A stretch of 64,000 bases of DNA from Streptomyces roseifaciens (GCF_001445655.1 NZ_LNBE01000003.1:496001-560000), one strand, 5' to 3'. Shown: positions 25,084-34,481, counted from the first letter of the stretch. The notes: generated by a model from the letters alone, not told the origin. Numbers and translations: made by a program.

Positions 25084-26480
25084 CCACGACAGCCATCCGT
25101 GGCGGCCTCGTCATCACCGCCGCGGAGGAGACCCGCGCCGACGTCCTCGTCGAGGACGGCAAGGTGGCGGCCCTGGCCGCGTCCGGCAGCGCCTTCGCCC
25201 AGGGCTGGCACGCCGACCGCACCCTGGACGCCACCGGGAAGTACGTCATCCCCGGCGGCGTCGACGCCCACACGCACCTCGACTTCCCCTTCGGCGGCAC
25301 CGCCTCCTCCGACGACTTCGAGACCGGCACCCGGGCCGCCGCCTGGGGCGGCACCACCACCATCGTCGACTTCGCCGTCCAGAGCCGCGGCCAGGCCCTG
25401 CGCGAAGGCCTCGACCGCTGGCACGCCAAGGCCGCCGGCCGCTGCGCCGTCGACTACGGCTTCCACATGATCCTCTCCGATGTGAACGAGAGCTCCCTGA
25501 AGGAGATGGACCTCCTCGTTGCCGAAGGGGTCACCTCCTTCAAGCTCTTCATGGCCTACCCCGGCGTCTTCTACAGCGACGACGGACAGATCCTGCGCGC
25601 CATGCAGCGCGCCGCCGGCAACGGCGGGCTGATCATGATGCACGCCGAGAACGGCATCGCCATCGACGTCCTCGTCGAACAGGCCCTCGCCGCCGGGCAC
25701 ACCGACCCTCGCTACCACGGCGAGGTCCGCAAGGCGCTGCTGGAGGCCGAGGCCACCCACCGGGCGATCCAGCTCGCCCGCGTCGCCGGCAGCCCCCTGT
25801 ACGTCGTGCACGTCTCGGCCGAGGAAGCCGTCGCCGAGCTCGCGCAGGCCCGCGACAAGGGCCTGCCCGTCTTCGGCGAGACCTGCCCGCAGTACCTCTT
25901 CCTGTCCACCGACAACCTTGCCGAGCCCGGCTTCGAGGGCGCCAAATACGTCTGCTCCACGCCGCTGCGCCCCCGCGAGCACCAGGCCGCCCTCTGGCGC
26001 GGCCTGCGCACCGACGACCTCCAGGTCGTCTCCACCGACCACTGCCCGTTCTGCTTCTCCGGCCAGAAGGAGCTCGGCCGCGGCGACTTCTCGAAGATCC
26101 CCAACGGCCTGCCCGGCATCGAGAACCGCATGGACCTCCTGCACCAGGCCGTCGTCGACGGCCACATCACCCGCCGCCGCTGGATCGAGATCGCCTGCGC
26201 CGCCCCCGCCCGGATGTTCGGCCTCGCCCCGCACAAGGGCACCATCACCCCCGGCGGCGACGCCGACATCGTCATCTACGACCCGCACGCCGAGCAGACC
26301 CTCTCGGCCTCCACCCACCACATGAACGTCGACTACTCCGCCTACGAGGGCAAGCGCGTCACCGGGCGCGTCGAGACCGTCCTCTCCCGCGGCGAAGTGG
26401 TCATCGAGCAGCGCAAGTTCACCGGACGCGCCGGCCACGGCCGCTACGTCCCCCGCGCCACCTGCCAGTACCTGACGTGA
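25080..26480 (+). CDS. hydA: Dihydropyrimidinase / hydantoinase
   Basis: A 466-residue amidohydrolase-superfamily enzyme that opens dihydrouracil, dihydrothymine or hydantoin rings. GGVDAHTHLDFPFGGT is the HxH metal motif, SFKLFMAYPG contains the carboxylated Lys bridging two metals, MMHAENG and YVVHVS carry His ligands, and VVSTDHCPF holds the catalytic Asp. C-terminal LAPHKGTITPGGDADIVIYDP is typical. It is the third gene of the overlapping operon, and its product is the substrate of the first-gene amidohydrolase. Confidence 0.93.
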   Translation: MTTTAIRGGLVITAAEETRADVLVEDGKVAALAASGSAFAQGWHADRTLDATGKYVIPGGVDAHTHLDFPFGGTASSDDFETGTRAAAWGGTTTIVDFAVQSRGQALREGLDRWHAKAAGRCAVDYGFHMILSDVNESSLKEMDLLVAEGVTSFKLFMAYPGVFYSDDGQILRAMQRAAGNGGLIMMHAENGIAIDVLVEQALAAGHTDPRYHGEVRKALLEAEATHRAIQLARVAGSPLYVVHVSAEEAVAELAQARDKGLPVFGETCPQYLFLSTDNLAEPGFEGAKYVCSTPLRPREHQAALWRGLRTDDLQVVSTDHCPFCFSGQKELGRGDFSKIPNGLPGIENRMDLLHQAVVDGHITRRRWIEIACAAPARMFGLAPHKGTITPGGDADIVIYDPHAEQTLSASTHHMNVDYSAYEGKRVTGRVETVLSRGEVVIEQRKFTGRAGHGRYVPRATCQYLT

Positions 26481-26520
26481 GACGCAACGACGCACCACGT
26501 ATGACGTGAGGAGCACCGCC

Positions 26521-27519
26521 GTGGACTTCGGCCTCGTCCTGCAGACCGACCCGCCCGCCACCGCCGTCGTCGACCTGATGCGCCGCGCCGAGCGCTCGGG
26601 CTTCCGCTACGGCTGGACGTTCGACTCCTCCGTGCTGTGGCAGGAGCCGTTCGTCATCTACAGCCGCATCCTGGAGCACACCGAGCGGCTCGTCGTGGGG
26701 CCGATGGTCACCAACCCCTCCACCCGCACCCCGGAGGTCACCGCCTCCACCTTCGCCACCCTCAACGACATGTACGGCAACCGCACGGTGTGCGGCATCG
26801 GCCGCGGGGACTCCGCGATGCGGGTGGCCGGCCGCAAGCCCAACACCCTCGCCTCGCTGCGGGAGTCCATCCGCGTCATCCGCGACCTCGCCGAGGGCCG
26901 CGAGGCCGACGTCGGCGGCACGACGCTGAAGATCCCCTGGATCCGGGACGGCAGGCTGCCCGTGTGGATGGCCGCCTACGGCCCGAAGGCCCTCGCCCTC
27001 ACGGGCCAGGAGGCCGACGGGTTCATCCTCCAGCTCGCCGATCCCTTCCTCACCGAATGGATGATCAAGCACGTGCGGGACGCCGCCGCCGAGGCCGGCC
27101 GGGACCCGGCCGCGGTCAGCATCTGCGTCGCCGCTCCCGCCTACGTCGGCGACGACCTCGCCCACGCCCGCGAGCAGTGCCGCTGGTTCGGCGGCATGGT
27201 CGGCAACCACGTCGCCGACCTGGTCGAGCGCTACGGCGAGCACTCCGGCCTGGTGCCCGAGGCCCTCACGGCCTACATCAAGCAGCGCCACGGCTACGAC
27301 TACAGCCACCACGGCCGGGCCGGGAACCCCTCCACGGACTTCGTGCCCGACGAGATCGTGGACCGCTTCTGCCTCCTGGGCCCCGTGGCGGCCCACCGCG
27401 AACGGCTGGAGCACCTGCGCGACCTCGGCGTGGACCAGTTCGCGGTCTACGCCATGCACGATGCGAAGGAGGCGACCATCGATGCCTACGGCGAGCACCT
27501 GATCCCCGCGCTGAGCTGA
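26521..27519 (+). CDS. F420-type luciferase-like monooxygenase family oxidoreductase (TIGR03842-like)
   Basis: A 332-residue TIM-barrel flavin/F420 oxidoreductase. MRRAERSGFRYGWTFDSSVLW, TNPSTRTPEVTASTFATLND, CGIGRGDSAMRVAGRKP and LPVWMAAYGPKALALTG are landmarks of the LLM class. It matches the subgroup usually found beside hydantoinase and aminotransferase genes in actinobacteria. The GTG start at 26521 lies 40 bp after hydA. The operon has no recognisable dihydropyrimidine dehydrogenase, so this enzyme could supply or replace a redox step; that is inference from context. Confidence 0.85.
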   Translation: MDFGLVLQTDPPATAVVDLMRRAERSGFRYGWTFDSSVLWQEPFVIYSRILEHTERLVVGPMVTNPSTRTPEVTASTFATLNDMYGNRTVCGIGRGDSAMRVAGRKPNTLASLRESIRVIRDLAEGREADVGGTTLKIPWIRDGRLPVWMAAYGPKALALTGQEADGFILQLADPFLTEWMIKHVRDAAAEAGRDPAAVSICVAAPAYVGDDLAHAREQCRWFGGMVGNHVADLVERYGEHSGLVPEALTAYIKQRHGYDYSHHGRAGNPSTDFVPDEIVDRFCLLGPVAAHRERLEHLRDLGVDQFAVYAMHDAKEATIDAYGEHLIPALS

Positions 27520-27610
27520 GCTGAGTTGAACCGAGCCGAGGCGAGCGGTGGCGGGCCCGGCCGCCGGATCACGGCGCACGTGCCCGCCCGCCGTCCGCCA
27601 CCGGCCGGCC

Positions 27611-28666
27611 CTACGGCACGCGCGCCGTCCACTCAGGAGAGGAGAACTTCGCCGCCGCCAGCTCCTGCGCCCGCGCCATCTCCTGGGGGGTGACCGAGCC
27701 GGCCGTCAGCCCGTAGCGGCCCCGGAAGGAGTCGATCATCTTCTCGATCACGTCGGCACGCGGCAGCCCGGTCTGGCGGCGCAGGGGGTCGACGCGCTTC
27801 TTCGCGCTCTTGGTCCCCTTGTCCGACAGCTTCTCCTTGCCGATGCGCAGCACGTCCAGCATCTTGTCCGCGTCGATGTCGTACGCCATCGTCACGTGAT
27901 GGAGCACGGCCCCCGCGCTGCCCACCAGCCGCTTCTGCGCCGCGCCCGCGATCTTCCCCGACTCGGTGGCGATGTCGTTGAGCGGCTGGTACCAGGCCTT
28001 CACGCCCATGCGCTCCAGCGCGCCCAGCACCCAGTCGTCCAGGTAGGCGTAGCTGTCGGCGAAGGACAGGCCCTGCACCAGGGCGTCCGGCACGCACAGC
28101 GAGTAGGTGATGGTGTTGCCGGGCTCGATGAACATGGCCCCGCCGCCGCTGATCCGGCGCACCACCGTCATCCCGTGGCGCTCCGCGGCCTCCGGGTCCA
28201 CCTCGTTGCGCAGCGACTGGAAGCTGCCGATGACCACCGCGGGGGAGCCCCACTCCCACACGCGCAGGGTCGGCGGCCGCCGGCCGGCCGCCACCTCGGC
28301 CGTGAGCACCTCGTCCAGCGCCATGTGCAGCGCGGGGGACTGGGGGCCGTCGTGGATCAGCTGCCACTCGTAGTCGGTCCAGTCCGTGGCCTGGGCCAGG
28401 GCCCGGCGCACCGCCACGCCCACCGCCTCGGCGGAGAAGCCGAACATCACCGTGCCCTCCGGCAGGGCCGCGTCGATGCGCGCCGCGAGCTGCGGGGCGG
28501 TCAGGTCGGCGGGCGCGCCCTCCAGGGCCCGGTTGATGTCGAGGAGCGCCTCGTCGGGTTCGAGGAAGAAGTCCCCGCCCACCCGTATGTCGCGCAGCAC
28601 CCCGTCGGCGACGTCCAGGTCGATGACGACGAGCTTGCCGCCCGGCACCTTGTATTCACCGTGCAC
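27611..28666 (-). CDS. Lipoate-protein ligase family protein
   Basis: A 351-residue protein with two parts. Residues about 1-85 (KLVVIDLDVADGVLRDIRVGGDFFLEPDEALLDINRAL) resemble the accessory lipoyl-transfer domain, here N-terminal. The rest is the LplA catalytic fold (HMALDEVL, RVWEWGSPAVVIGSFQ, VVRRISGGGAMFIEPGNTITYS, KIAGAAQKRLVGSAGAVLHH). It would load lipoate or octanoate onto 2-oxoacid dehydrogenases or GcvH. GTG 28666 is chosen because GGAGGA lies 6 nt upstream and the domain begins at once. It is convergent with the LLM gene. Confidence 0.87.
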   Translation of the reverse strand: MHGEYKVPGGKLVVIDLDVADGVLRDIRVGGDFFLEPDEALLDINRALEGAPADLTAPQLAARIDAALPEGTVMFGFSAEAVGVAVRRALAQATDWTDYEWQLIHDGPQSPALHMALDEVLTAEVAAGRRPPTLRVWEWGSPAVVIGSFQSLRNEVDPEAAERHGMTVVRRISGGGAMFIEPGNTITYSLCVPDALVQGLSFADSYAYLDDWVLGALERMGVKAWYQPLNDIATESGKIAGAAQKRLVGSAGAVLHHVTMAYDIDADKMLDVLRIGKEKLSDKGTKSAKKRVDPLRRQTGLPRADVIEKMIDSFRGRYGLTAGSVTPQEMARAQELAAAKFSSPEWTARVP

Positions 28667-28825
28667 GGCGCATCCTCCAGCTTGTTTTCCCCGGCCGGCC
28701 CGGCTGCCGGCAGCGGAATCAACCGTAACGCCGCGCCCCGTGCGGACGGCCCTCGGACGGACGGCCCACGGATCCCCCGCAGGCGGTATTGCGCACCGGC
28801 GGGAGGATCTGCCTTTCTGGACGCC

Positions 28826-30607
28826 ATGTTCACCACCCGGCCCACCCTGCAGGGCACCTTCGGCATGGTGTCGACCACCCACTGGCTGGCCTCGCAGTCC
28901 GCGATGGCCGTACTGGAGGGCGGCGGCAACGCCTTCGACGCCGCCGTCGCCGCCGGATTCGTCCTGCACGTCGTCGAGCCGCACATGAACGGCCCGGCCG
29001 GCGAGGTGCCCGCCGTGTTCGCGCCGGCGGGCGGCCCGGTGCAGGTGCTCTGCGGCCAGGGTCCGGCGCCCCGGGGCGCGACCATCGGGCACTACCGCTC
29101 GCTCGGCCTCGACCTGGTCCCCGGCACCGGCCCGCTCGCGGCCGCCGTGCCGGGCGCGTTCGACGCCTGGATGCTGCTCCTGCGCGACCACGGCACCAAG
29201 CCGCTCGCCGACGTCCTCTCGTACGCCATCGGCTATGCCGAGCACGGCCACGCGCCCGTCGAGGCCATCGGCCGGACCGTGGCCACCGTCCGCAAGATCT
29301 TCGAGACGGAGTGGACGTCCTCCGCCGGGCTCTACCTGCCCGGCGGCCGCCCGCCGGCCCCGGGCACGCTCCTGCGCAACCCCGCGCTCGCCGCCACCTG
29401 GCGCCGCCTGCTCGCCGAGGCCGACGCGGGCGGCGGCAGCCGGGAGCAGCGCATCGACGCGGCCCGGCGCGTCTGGCGCGAGGGCTTCGTCGCCGAAGCG
29501 CTCGTGGCGGCCGCGGCTCGCCCGACCCTCGACACCTCCGGCGAGCGCCACACCGCGCCCCTCACCGGCGACGACCTCGCCGGCTTCCGCGCGGGCTACG
29601 AGGAGCCGGTGCGCCACGACTGGAACGGCTGGACCGTCTGCAAGGCCGGCCCCTGGTCGCAGGGCCCGGTCCTCCTCCAGCAGCTCGCCCTGCTCGACGG
29701 GCCGCCGGACTACGGCACGCCTGAGTACGTCCACACCCTCATCGAGGGCAGCAAGCTCGCCATGGCCGACCGCGAGGCCTGGTACGGCGACGCCGCCGAC
29801 GTCCCGCTGAAGGCCCTGCTCTCCGAGGGCTACAACGCCGCCCGCCGCGCGCTGATCGGCGACCTCGCCTCGTACACCCTGCGCCCCGGCAGCCCGGAGG
29901 GCCGCAGCCCGCACCTGGCCCGGCACGTCGTCGCCGCGGCGGAGCGGACCGCCCCGGCCGCGGCGGGCGCGGGCGAGCCGACCGTCACCGTCAGCGGCGC
30001 GACCCGCGGCGACACCTGCCACCTCGACGTCGTCGACCGCTGGGGCAACATGATCTCCGCGACCCCCAGCGGCGGCTGGCTGCAGTCCAACCCCGTCGTC
30101 CCGGAGCTCGGCTTCCCGCTCGGCACCCGGCTGCAGATGGCCTGGCTCGAACCCGGCCTGCCCAACTCCCTCACCCCCGGACGCCGCCCGCGCACCACCC
30201 TCACCCCGTCCCTGGCCCTGCGGGACGGCGAGCCCGTCCTCGCCTTCGGCACCCCCGGCGGCGATCAGCAGGACCAGTGGCAGCTGCACTTCTTCCTCGC
30301 CGTCGCCCTGCGCCCGCCCGTGCGCGGCGGCCTGGACCTGCAGGGCGCGATCGACGCGCCCAACTGGCACCAGGACTCCTTCCCCGGCTCCTTCTACCCG
30401 CGCACCATGAGCCCCGGGGCCGTCGTCGTCGAGCGGCGGATGGGCGAGACGGCGATCGGGGAACTGCGCCGGCGGGGTCACCGGGTGACGGTGGGCGAGT
30501 CGTGGTCGGAGGGGCGGCTGTGCGCGGTGGCGCGCGATCCGCGCACGGGCGTGCTGTCGGCGGCGGCCAATCCGCGCGGCATGCAGGGGTACGCGGTGGG
30601 CCGCTGA
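28826..30607 (+). CDS. Gamma-glutamyltransferase family protein, cytoplasmic type
   Basis: A 593-residue Ntn-hydrolase without a signal peptide, unlike the ggt at 17.3 kb. MVSTTHWLASQSAMAVLEGGGNAFDAAVAAGFVLHVVEPH and GPAGEVPAVFAP correspond to the large subunit. The candidate nucleophile is Thr in TRGDTCHLDVVDRWGNMISATPSGGWLQ, and GRRPRTTLTPSLALRDG plus FGTPGGDQQDQWQ follow. The sequence matches the group of gamma-glutamyltransferase-like acylases with uncertain substrates. The ribosome binding site is poor: GGGAGG at 28801 is about 20 nt from ATG 28826, and an in-frame CTG at 28817 is possible. Confidence 0.87.
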   Translation: MFTTRPTLQGTFGMVSTTHWLASQSAMAVLEGGGNAFDAAVAAGFVLHVVEPHMNGPAGEVPAVFAPAGGPVQVLCGQGPAPRGATIGHYRSLGLDLVPGTGPLAAAVPGAFDAWMLLLRDHGTKPLADVLSYAIGYAEHGHAPVEAIGRTVATVRKIFETEWTSSAGLYLPGGRPPAPGTLLRNPALAATWRRLLAEADAGGGSREQRIDAARRVWREGFVAEALVAAAARPTLDTSGERHTAPLTGDDLAGFRAGYEEPVRHDWNGWTVCKAGPWSQGPVLLQQLALLDGPPDYGTPEYVHTLIEGSKLAMADREAWYGDAADVPLKALLSEGYNAARRALIGDLASYTLRPGSPEGRSPHLARHVVAAAERTAPAAAGAGEPTVTVSGATRGDTCHLDVVDRWGNMISATPSGGWLQSNPVVPELGFPLGTRLQMAWLEPGLPNSLTPGRRPRTTLTPSLALRDGEPVLAFGTPGGDQQDQWQLHFFLAVALRPPVRGGLDLQGAIDAPNWHQDSFPGSFYPRTMSPGAVVVERRMGETAIGELRRRGHRVTVGESWSEGRLCAVARDPRTGVLSAAANPRGMQGYAVGR

Positions 30608-30729
30608 CGGGGCCCGGCGGACGGCAGGGGCCCGTGTGCACCGGGCGCACATCCCGGGGTTCACCGGAGGGACATCCGGGGGGCGCCGGCCCGTCACCGA
30701 TTGTCGGTGGGGCGTGGTTCGATGGACAC

Positions 30730-31557
30730 ATGCTCGAAGACTTTCTCGTAGGTGATCCGACCGACGTCGAGGAGGCGGTCCGCAAGGCGGCCGCCGCCGA
30801 GATCATGCCCCGCTTCCGGCAGCTCGCCGCGGACGAGATCGTCCAGAAGAACGGCCCGCACGACCTCGTCACCGTCGCCGACCGGCGCGCCGAGGAGCAC
30901 CTCGCCGCCGCCCTCACGGCCCTGCTGCCCGGCTCGGTCGTGGTCGGCGAGGAGGCGGTGCACGCGGATCCGGGCATCCTCGGCGCCGTCGGCGGCGACG
31001 CCCCCGTGTGGATCGTCGACCCGGTCGACGGCACCCGTCAGTTCGTCAACGGCGAGCCCGGCTTCGCCACGCTCGTCTGCCTCGCCCACCGCGGCGAGCT
31101 CCTCGCCTCGTGGACGTACGCGCCCGCGCTCGACCTGATGGCCGTCGCCCGCCGCGGCGGCGGGGCCCGGCTCAACGGCGAGCCGCTCCGCGCCGGCTCG
31201 CCCGCCCCGGGCAAGGTCCTGGAAGTGGCGATCTCCCACTACGACTTCACCGACGACGAGCAGAAGCGCGTCCTGTCGGCGCTCGCCACGGAGGGCGTCG
31301 CGCCGCGCCCCTGCGGCTCGGCCGGCCTGGAGTACCTCAACGTGGCGCGGGGCGCCATCGACGGCCTCGCCTTCAGCTGGGAGAACCCCTGGGACCACGC
31401 CGCCGGGCTGCTGCTGGTCGCCGAGGCGGGCGGGGCGAGCGGGACGGTCGCCGGGGAGTCCTTCCGCATAGCCGGCGGCAACGCCCTCCCCTTCGCCGCC
31501 GCGCGGGACGAGGCGACGCTCCGTCATATCCTGGACCTGCTGGCGTCCGCCGGCTGA
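30730..31557 (+). CDS. hisN: Inositol monophosphatase family, probable histidinol-phosphatase
   Basis: A 275-residue Mg-dependent phosphomonoesterase. Metal-site motifs are VVVGEEAVH (Glu), WIVDPVDGTRQFVNGEPGFA (two Asp) and WDHAAGLLLVAEAGG (third Asp). The HisN-type histidinol-phosphatase of actinobacteria has this layout, which fills the histidine pathway gap left by absence of HisB-type enzymes. Inositol phosphatase activity is an alternative. The other his genes are not in the window. The start at 30730 follows a TGGACAC sequence without a strong ribosome binding site. Confidence 0.83.
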   Translation: MLEDFLVGDPTDVEEAVRKAAAAEIMPRFRQLAADEIVQKNGPHDLVTVADRRAEEHLAAALTALLPGSVVVGEEAVHADPGILGAVGGDAPVWIVDPVDGTRQFVNGEPGFATLVCLAHRGELLASWTYAPALDLMAVARRGGGARLNGEPLRAGSPAPGKVLEVAISHYDFTDDEQKRVLSALATEGVAPRPCGSAGLEYLNVARGAIDGLAFSWENPWDHAAGLLLVAEAGGASGTVAGESFRIAGGNALPFAAARDEATLRHILDLLASAG

Positions 31558-31584
31558 TCCCGAGGACGAGGGGAGTGGCGTCCG

Positions 31585-33000
31585 GTGCCCACCATGCTCG
31601 ACGCCGTCGTCGTAGGTGCCGGGCCCAACGGGCTCACCGCCGCCGTGGAGCTGGCCCGGCGCGGCCTGTCGGTGGAGGTCTTCGAGGCCGCCGGTGCCGT
31701 CGGCGGCGGCGCGCGGACCGAGGAGCTCACGCTCCCCGGCTTCCGGCACGACCCGTGCTCCGCCGTGCACCCGCTCGGCGCGGGCTCGCCCGCCTTCGCC
31801 GCGATGCCGCTGGCCCGGCACGGCCTGGAGTGGGTGCACCCCGAGCTGCCCATGGCGCACCCCTTCCCGGACGGCACGGCCGCCGTCCTCGCCCGCAGCG
31901 TGGGGGAGACGGCGCACTCCTTCGGGCCGCGCGACGCCGGGGCGTACCGGCGCCTCGTCGAGCCCTTCCAGGGCAGATGGGAGACGCTCGCGGCCGACTT
32001 CCTGCGCACCCAGTGGGACGGCCTGCCGCGCGACCCCCTCCTCTACGCGCGCTTCGGCCTGGCCGGCATCCAGCCCGCGTCCCTGCTGGCCCGCCGCTTC
32101 CGGGGCGAGAAGGCGGCGGCCCTGATCGCGGGCCTCGCCGCGCACGGCATCGCCCCCCTCACCGGCCCCGGCACCGGCGGCATGGCGCTGATCTTCGCGC
32201 TGGCCGCGCACGCGGGCGGCTGGCCGGTGCCGCGCGGCGGCTCCCAGTCCATCGCCGACGCCCTGGCCTCGTACCTGCGCGCGTGCGGCGGCGCCGTGCA
32301 CACCGGCTTCGAGGTCAAGCGCCTGGACGACCTGCCGCCCGCCCGCGCCTACGTCTTCGACACCTCGCCCACCGCCCTCGCCCGGATCGCGGGCCTCGGC
32401 AACGCCTACCGCGGCTACCGCTACGGCCCCAGCGTCTTCAAGATCGACTACGCGCTGTCGGGCCCCGTGCCGTGGACGGCGCAGGAGGCCCGCCGCGCCG
32501 GCACGGTCCACATCGGCCCGACGTACGGCGAGATCGACGCCGCCCTCGACGCCGCGCTGCAGGGCCGGGACCCGTCGGTGCCCTTCCTCATCACCGCCCA
32601 GCCCAGCCTCGTCGACCCCAGCCGCGCACCCGAGGGCAAGCACACCTTCTGGGTGTACGGGCACGTGCCGAGCGGCTGGGAGGGCGACGCCACCGAGGTG
32701 ATCGAGCGTCAGATCGAGCGCTTCGCCCCCGGCTTCCGCGACCTCGTCCTGGCCCGCGCCACGGCCGGCCCCCCGCAGCTGGCCGCCCGCAACGCCAACT
32801 ACGTGGGCGGCGACTTCGCCATCGGCTCCGTGGCGGGCCTCCGCCTGGTCATCCGGCCCAAACTCGCCCGCGTGCCCTACGCCACGGCCCACCCGGCCGT
32901 CTTCCTCTGCTCCTCCGCCACCCCGCCCGGCCCCGGCGTCCACGGCATGTGCGGGCACCACGCGGCGAAGGCGGTGTGGAGGAGGCTGCGCACGCGGTAG
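31585..33000 (+). CDS. FAD-dependent oxidoreductase, phytoene-dehydrogenase-like
   Basis: A 471-residue flavoprotein. The N-terminal dinucleotide-binding motif is [29 protein letters not shown], followed by [45 protein letters not shown] and the C-terminal [19 protein letters not shown] match the phytoene desaturase/carotenoid isomerase-like group. No carotenoid synthesis genes are nearby, so the substrate may not be a carotenoid. It begins with GTG 27 bp after hisN and may be cotranscribed with it. Confidence 0.85.
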   Translation: MPTMLDAVVVGAGPNGLTAAVELARRGLSVEVFEAAGAVGGGARTEELTLPGFRHDPCSAVHPLGAGSPAFAAMPLARHGLEWVHPELPMAHPFPDGTAAVLARSVGETAHSFGPRDAGAYRRLVEPFQGRWETLAADFLRTQWDGLPRDPLLYARFGLAGIQPASLLARRFRGEKAAALIAGLAAHGIAPLTGPGTGGMALIFALAAHAGGWPVPRGGSQSIADALASYLRACGGAVHTGFEVKRLDDLPPARAYVFDTSPTALARIAGLGNAYRGYRYGPSVFKIDYALSGPVPWTAQEARRAGTVHIGPTYGEIDAALDAALQGRDPSVPFLITAQPSLVDPSRAPEGKHTFWVYGHVPSGWEGDATEVIERQIERFAPGFRDLVLARATAGPPQLAARNANYVGGDFAIGSVAGLRLVIRPKLARVPYATAHPAVFLCSSATPPGPGVHGMCGHHAAKAVWRRLRTR

Positions 33001-33049
33001 GCGGGCGCCGTGCGGCCGGGCGGCGCAGAGCCGCTCAGGTGCAGGCTGC

Positions 33050-33643
33050 TCAGGCGGCGCCCGGCAGGTCCGCCAGGATCCCGTTCCGTACGGCGACGGC
33101 GTCGGTCCCCAGCTTCCGCAGGACGCCGCCCGTCACCTTGTCGTCCGGGTGGAGGATGCCCAGGAGGACGTGTTCCGCGCCGATGTGGCGTTCCTTGCGG
33201 GCCAGGGCCTCGCGCAGGGAACGCTCCAAGGCCTTCTTCGCGCGGGGTGTGAAGGGGATGTGGCCCTGCCCGCCGGGTTCGCTCCGGCGGCGGCCGAACG
33301 GCAGGAACCGCCGCCGCCTCTCCTCCGGCGGACCGGGCCGGTCCAGGGCCCCCGGCCCGAACGTGCCCTCGGCCTGCGCCCGTACGGCTTCCAGGTCGAT
33401 GCCGAAGGCGCGCAGCGCCTCCGCGTCGTCCGTACCGAGGGCTCCGGCGGGCGCGACCGCACTCCGGCACCTCTCGGGCGTGATGCCGAACCGGGCCAGC
33501 GTGGCGACTCCGGGCGCCCCGTCCTGCATGAGGACGCCGAGCAGCAGGTGCTCGCTGCCGATCCACGGATGACCCAGCGTGCGGGCCTCCTCCTGAGCCT
33601 GTACGACGGCGACACGTGCATCCCGGGTGAACCGTTCGAACAT
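33050..33643 (-). CDS. Stand-alone Clp N-terminal (R) domain protein
   Basis: A 197-residue protein with two Clp-N repeats. The first is at about 1-60 (MFERFTRDARVAVVQAQEEA, IGSEHLLLGVLMQDG), the second at about 125-185 (FTPRAKKALERSLREALARK, IGAEHVLLGILHPDDKVTGGVL). An Arg-rich linker joins them. There is no AAA+ ATPase module, so it cannot unfold proteins itself. It may act as an adaptor or competitor for Clp substrates. It lies 2 bp after a small HTH gene on the same strand, a pairing that recurs in streptomycetes. Confidence 0.9.
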   Translation of the reverse strand: MFERFTRDARVAVVQAQEEARTLGHPWIGSEHLLLGVLMQDGAPGVATLARFGITPERCRSAVAPAGALGTDDAEALRAFGIDLEAVRAQAEGTFGPGALDRPGPPEERRRRFLPFGRRRSEPGGQGHIPFTPRAKKALERSLREALARKERHIGAEHVLLGILHPDDKVTGGVLRKLGTDAVAVRNGILADLPGAA

Positions 33644-33645
33644 GC

Positions 33646-33870
33646 CTACCTCCTGGCGTGTTTCTTGTGCACTGCCTGCCTGCTGACTCCGAGCGCGGCC
33701 CCGATCTCCTCCCAGGACCAGCCCTGCCGGCGCGCGCTGTCGACCTGCAGCGCCTCCAGGCGCTCGACGAGCCGCCGCAGCGCGGCGACGGCGCGCAGCC
33801 CCACGTGGGGATCGCTGTCCATGGCGGCCTCGGTGGTGCCGACCGCGTCCTTCGCATCCGTTCCGGCCAT
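33646..33870 (-). CDS. Small helix-turn-helix DNA-binding protein
   Basis: A 74-residue protein whose C-terminal half is an HTH (RRQGWSWEEIGAALGVSRQAVHKKH). The upstream half is helical (VGLRAVAALRRLVERLEAL) and may dimerise. It is coupled to the Clp-N gene. Its start codon lies 7 nt after a -10-like box and directly beside an inverted repeat, with no Shine-Dalgarno site, so the transcript is probably leaderless and autoregulated. Confidence 0.88.
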   Translation of the reverse strand: MAGTDAKDAVGTTEAAMDSDPHVGLRAVAALRRLVERLEALQVDSARRQGWSWEEIGAALGVSRQAVHKKHARR

Positions 33871-33872
33871 GC

Positions 33873-33917
33873 TGTCAACTTTGGATGACAGGTGTGGAGG
33901 TGTCAACGGTCGTTGAC
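33873..33917 (-). promoter_or_regulatory. Promoter with paired operators before the HTH/Clp-N genes
   Basis: Minus strand: a perfect -35 TTGACA (33906-33901), 17-nt spacer, -10 CAAAGT, then 7 nt to the ATG at 33870. Two dyads overlap it: GTCAACGGTCGTTGAC at 33902-33917 (perfect arms, covering the -35) and GTCAACTTTGGATGAC at 33874-33889 (covering the -10). Their centres are 28 bp apart, the same as at the second promoter of this module. Confidence 0.7.
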
Positions 33918-34481
33918 GGACGGGTTCAGCGGGCGCTTGAAGTAGCTCCACGGGAAGGAGTCCGTGCCGACCTGGGTCCAGCCGTCCGCCTCCATGCGCC
34001 GCCGGCGGCCGGCGACCGCGAGCGGGACGCGGCGGTACTCCCACTGCCGGTCGGACGCCTCCACCGCGTGGTAGAGCGGGCCGAACTCGACCAGCTCCCA
34101 GCGGTCCAGGCCTGCTTCCCCGAGGGCGGCCATTTCGTTGAACGCGGTCAGCGGGGTGAGGATCCGGCGCTCGGGGGACCCCTCGGGGACGGCGCCGCTC
34201 TTGGCGGCGAAGCGCTGCTGCGCGGCCTGCCGGCTCACGCCCAGCAGGCGGCCGATGGTGTCCCAGCTGTGCCCCGCGGCCCGGGCGCGCTGCACGGCCT
34301 CGCGCAGCAGCCGGCTCGTCTCCTCGGCGCCGGTCCGCGTGGCGGCCACCAGGCGCAGATAGCCCTCCGGGTCGTGCTCCAGGGACTCGGCGAGCCCTTC
34401 CGGTGCGCCGAGTACGGCACTCGCGATGGCCTCGCGGATGCGGGCTTCCTCTTCCGGGCTGAGCGGCGTCACTTCGCTCAT
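33903..34481 (-). CDS. HTH-domain protein with unknown C-terminal region
   Basis: A 192-residue protein. A helical N-terminus (MSEVTPLSPEEEARIREAI) precedes an HTH at about 73-92 (SWDTIGRLLGVSRQAAQQRFAA) that closely resembles the HTH of the 74-residue neighbour. The C-terminal part (MAALGEAGLDRWELVEFGPLYHAVEASDRQWEYRRVPLAVAGRRRRMEADGWTQVG) looks like a small alpha/beta sensor-like domain that I cannot name. Its stop codon lies inside the operator of the next gene. It overlaps the upstream membrane-protein gene by 4 bp. Confidence 0.8.
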   Translation of the reverse strand: MSEVTPLSPEEEARIREAIASAVLGAPEGLAESLEHDPEGYLRLVAATRTGAEETSRLLREAVQRARAAGHSWDTIGRLLGVSRQAAQQRFAAKSGAVPEGSPERRILTPLTAFNEMAALGEAGLDRWELVEFGPLYHAVEASDRQWEYRRVPLAVAGRRRRMEADGWTQVGTDSFPWSYFKRPLNPSVNDR

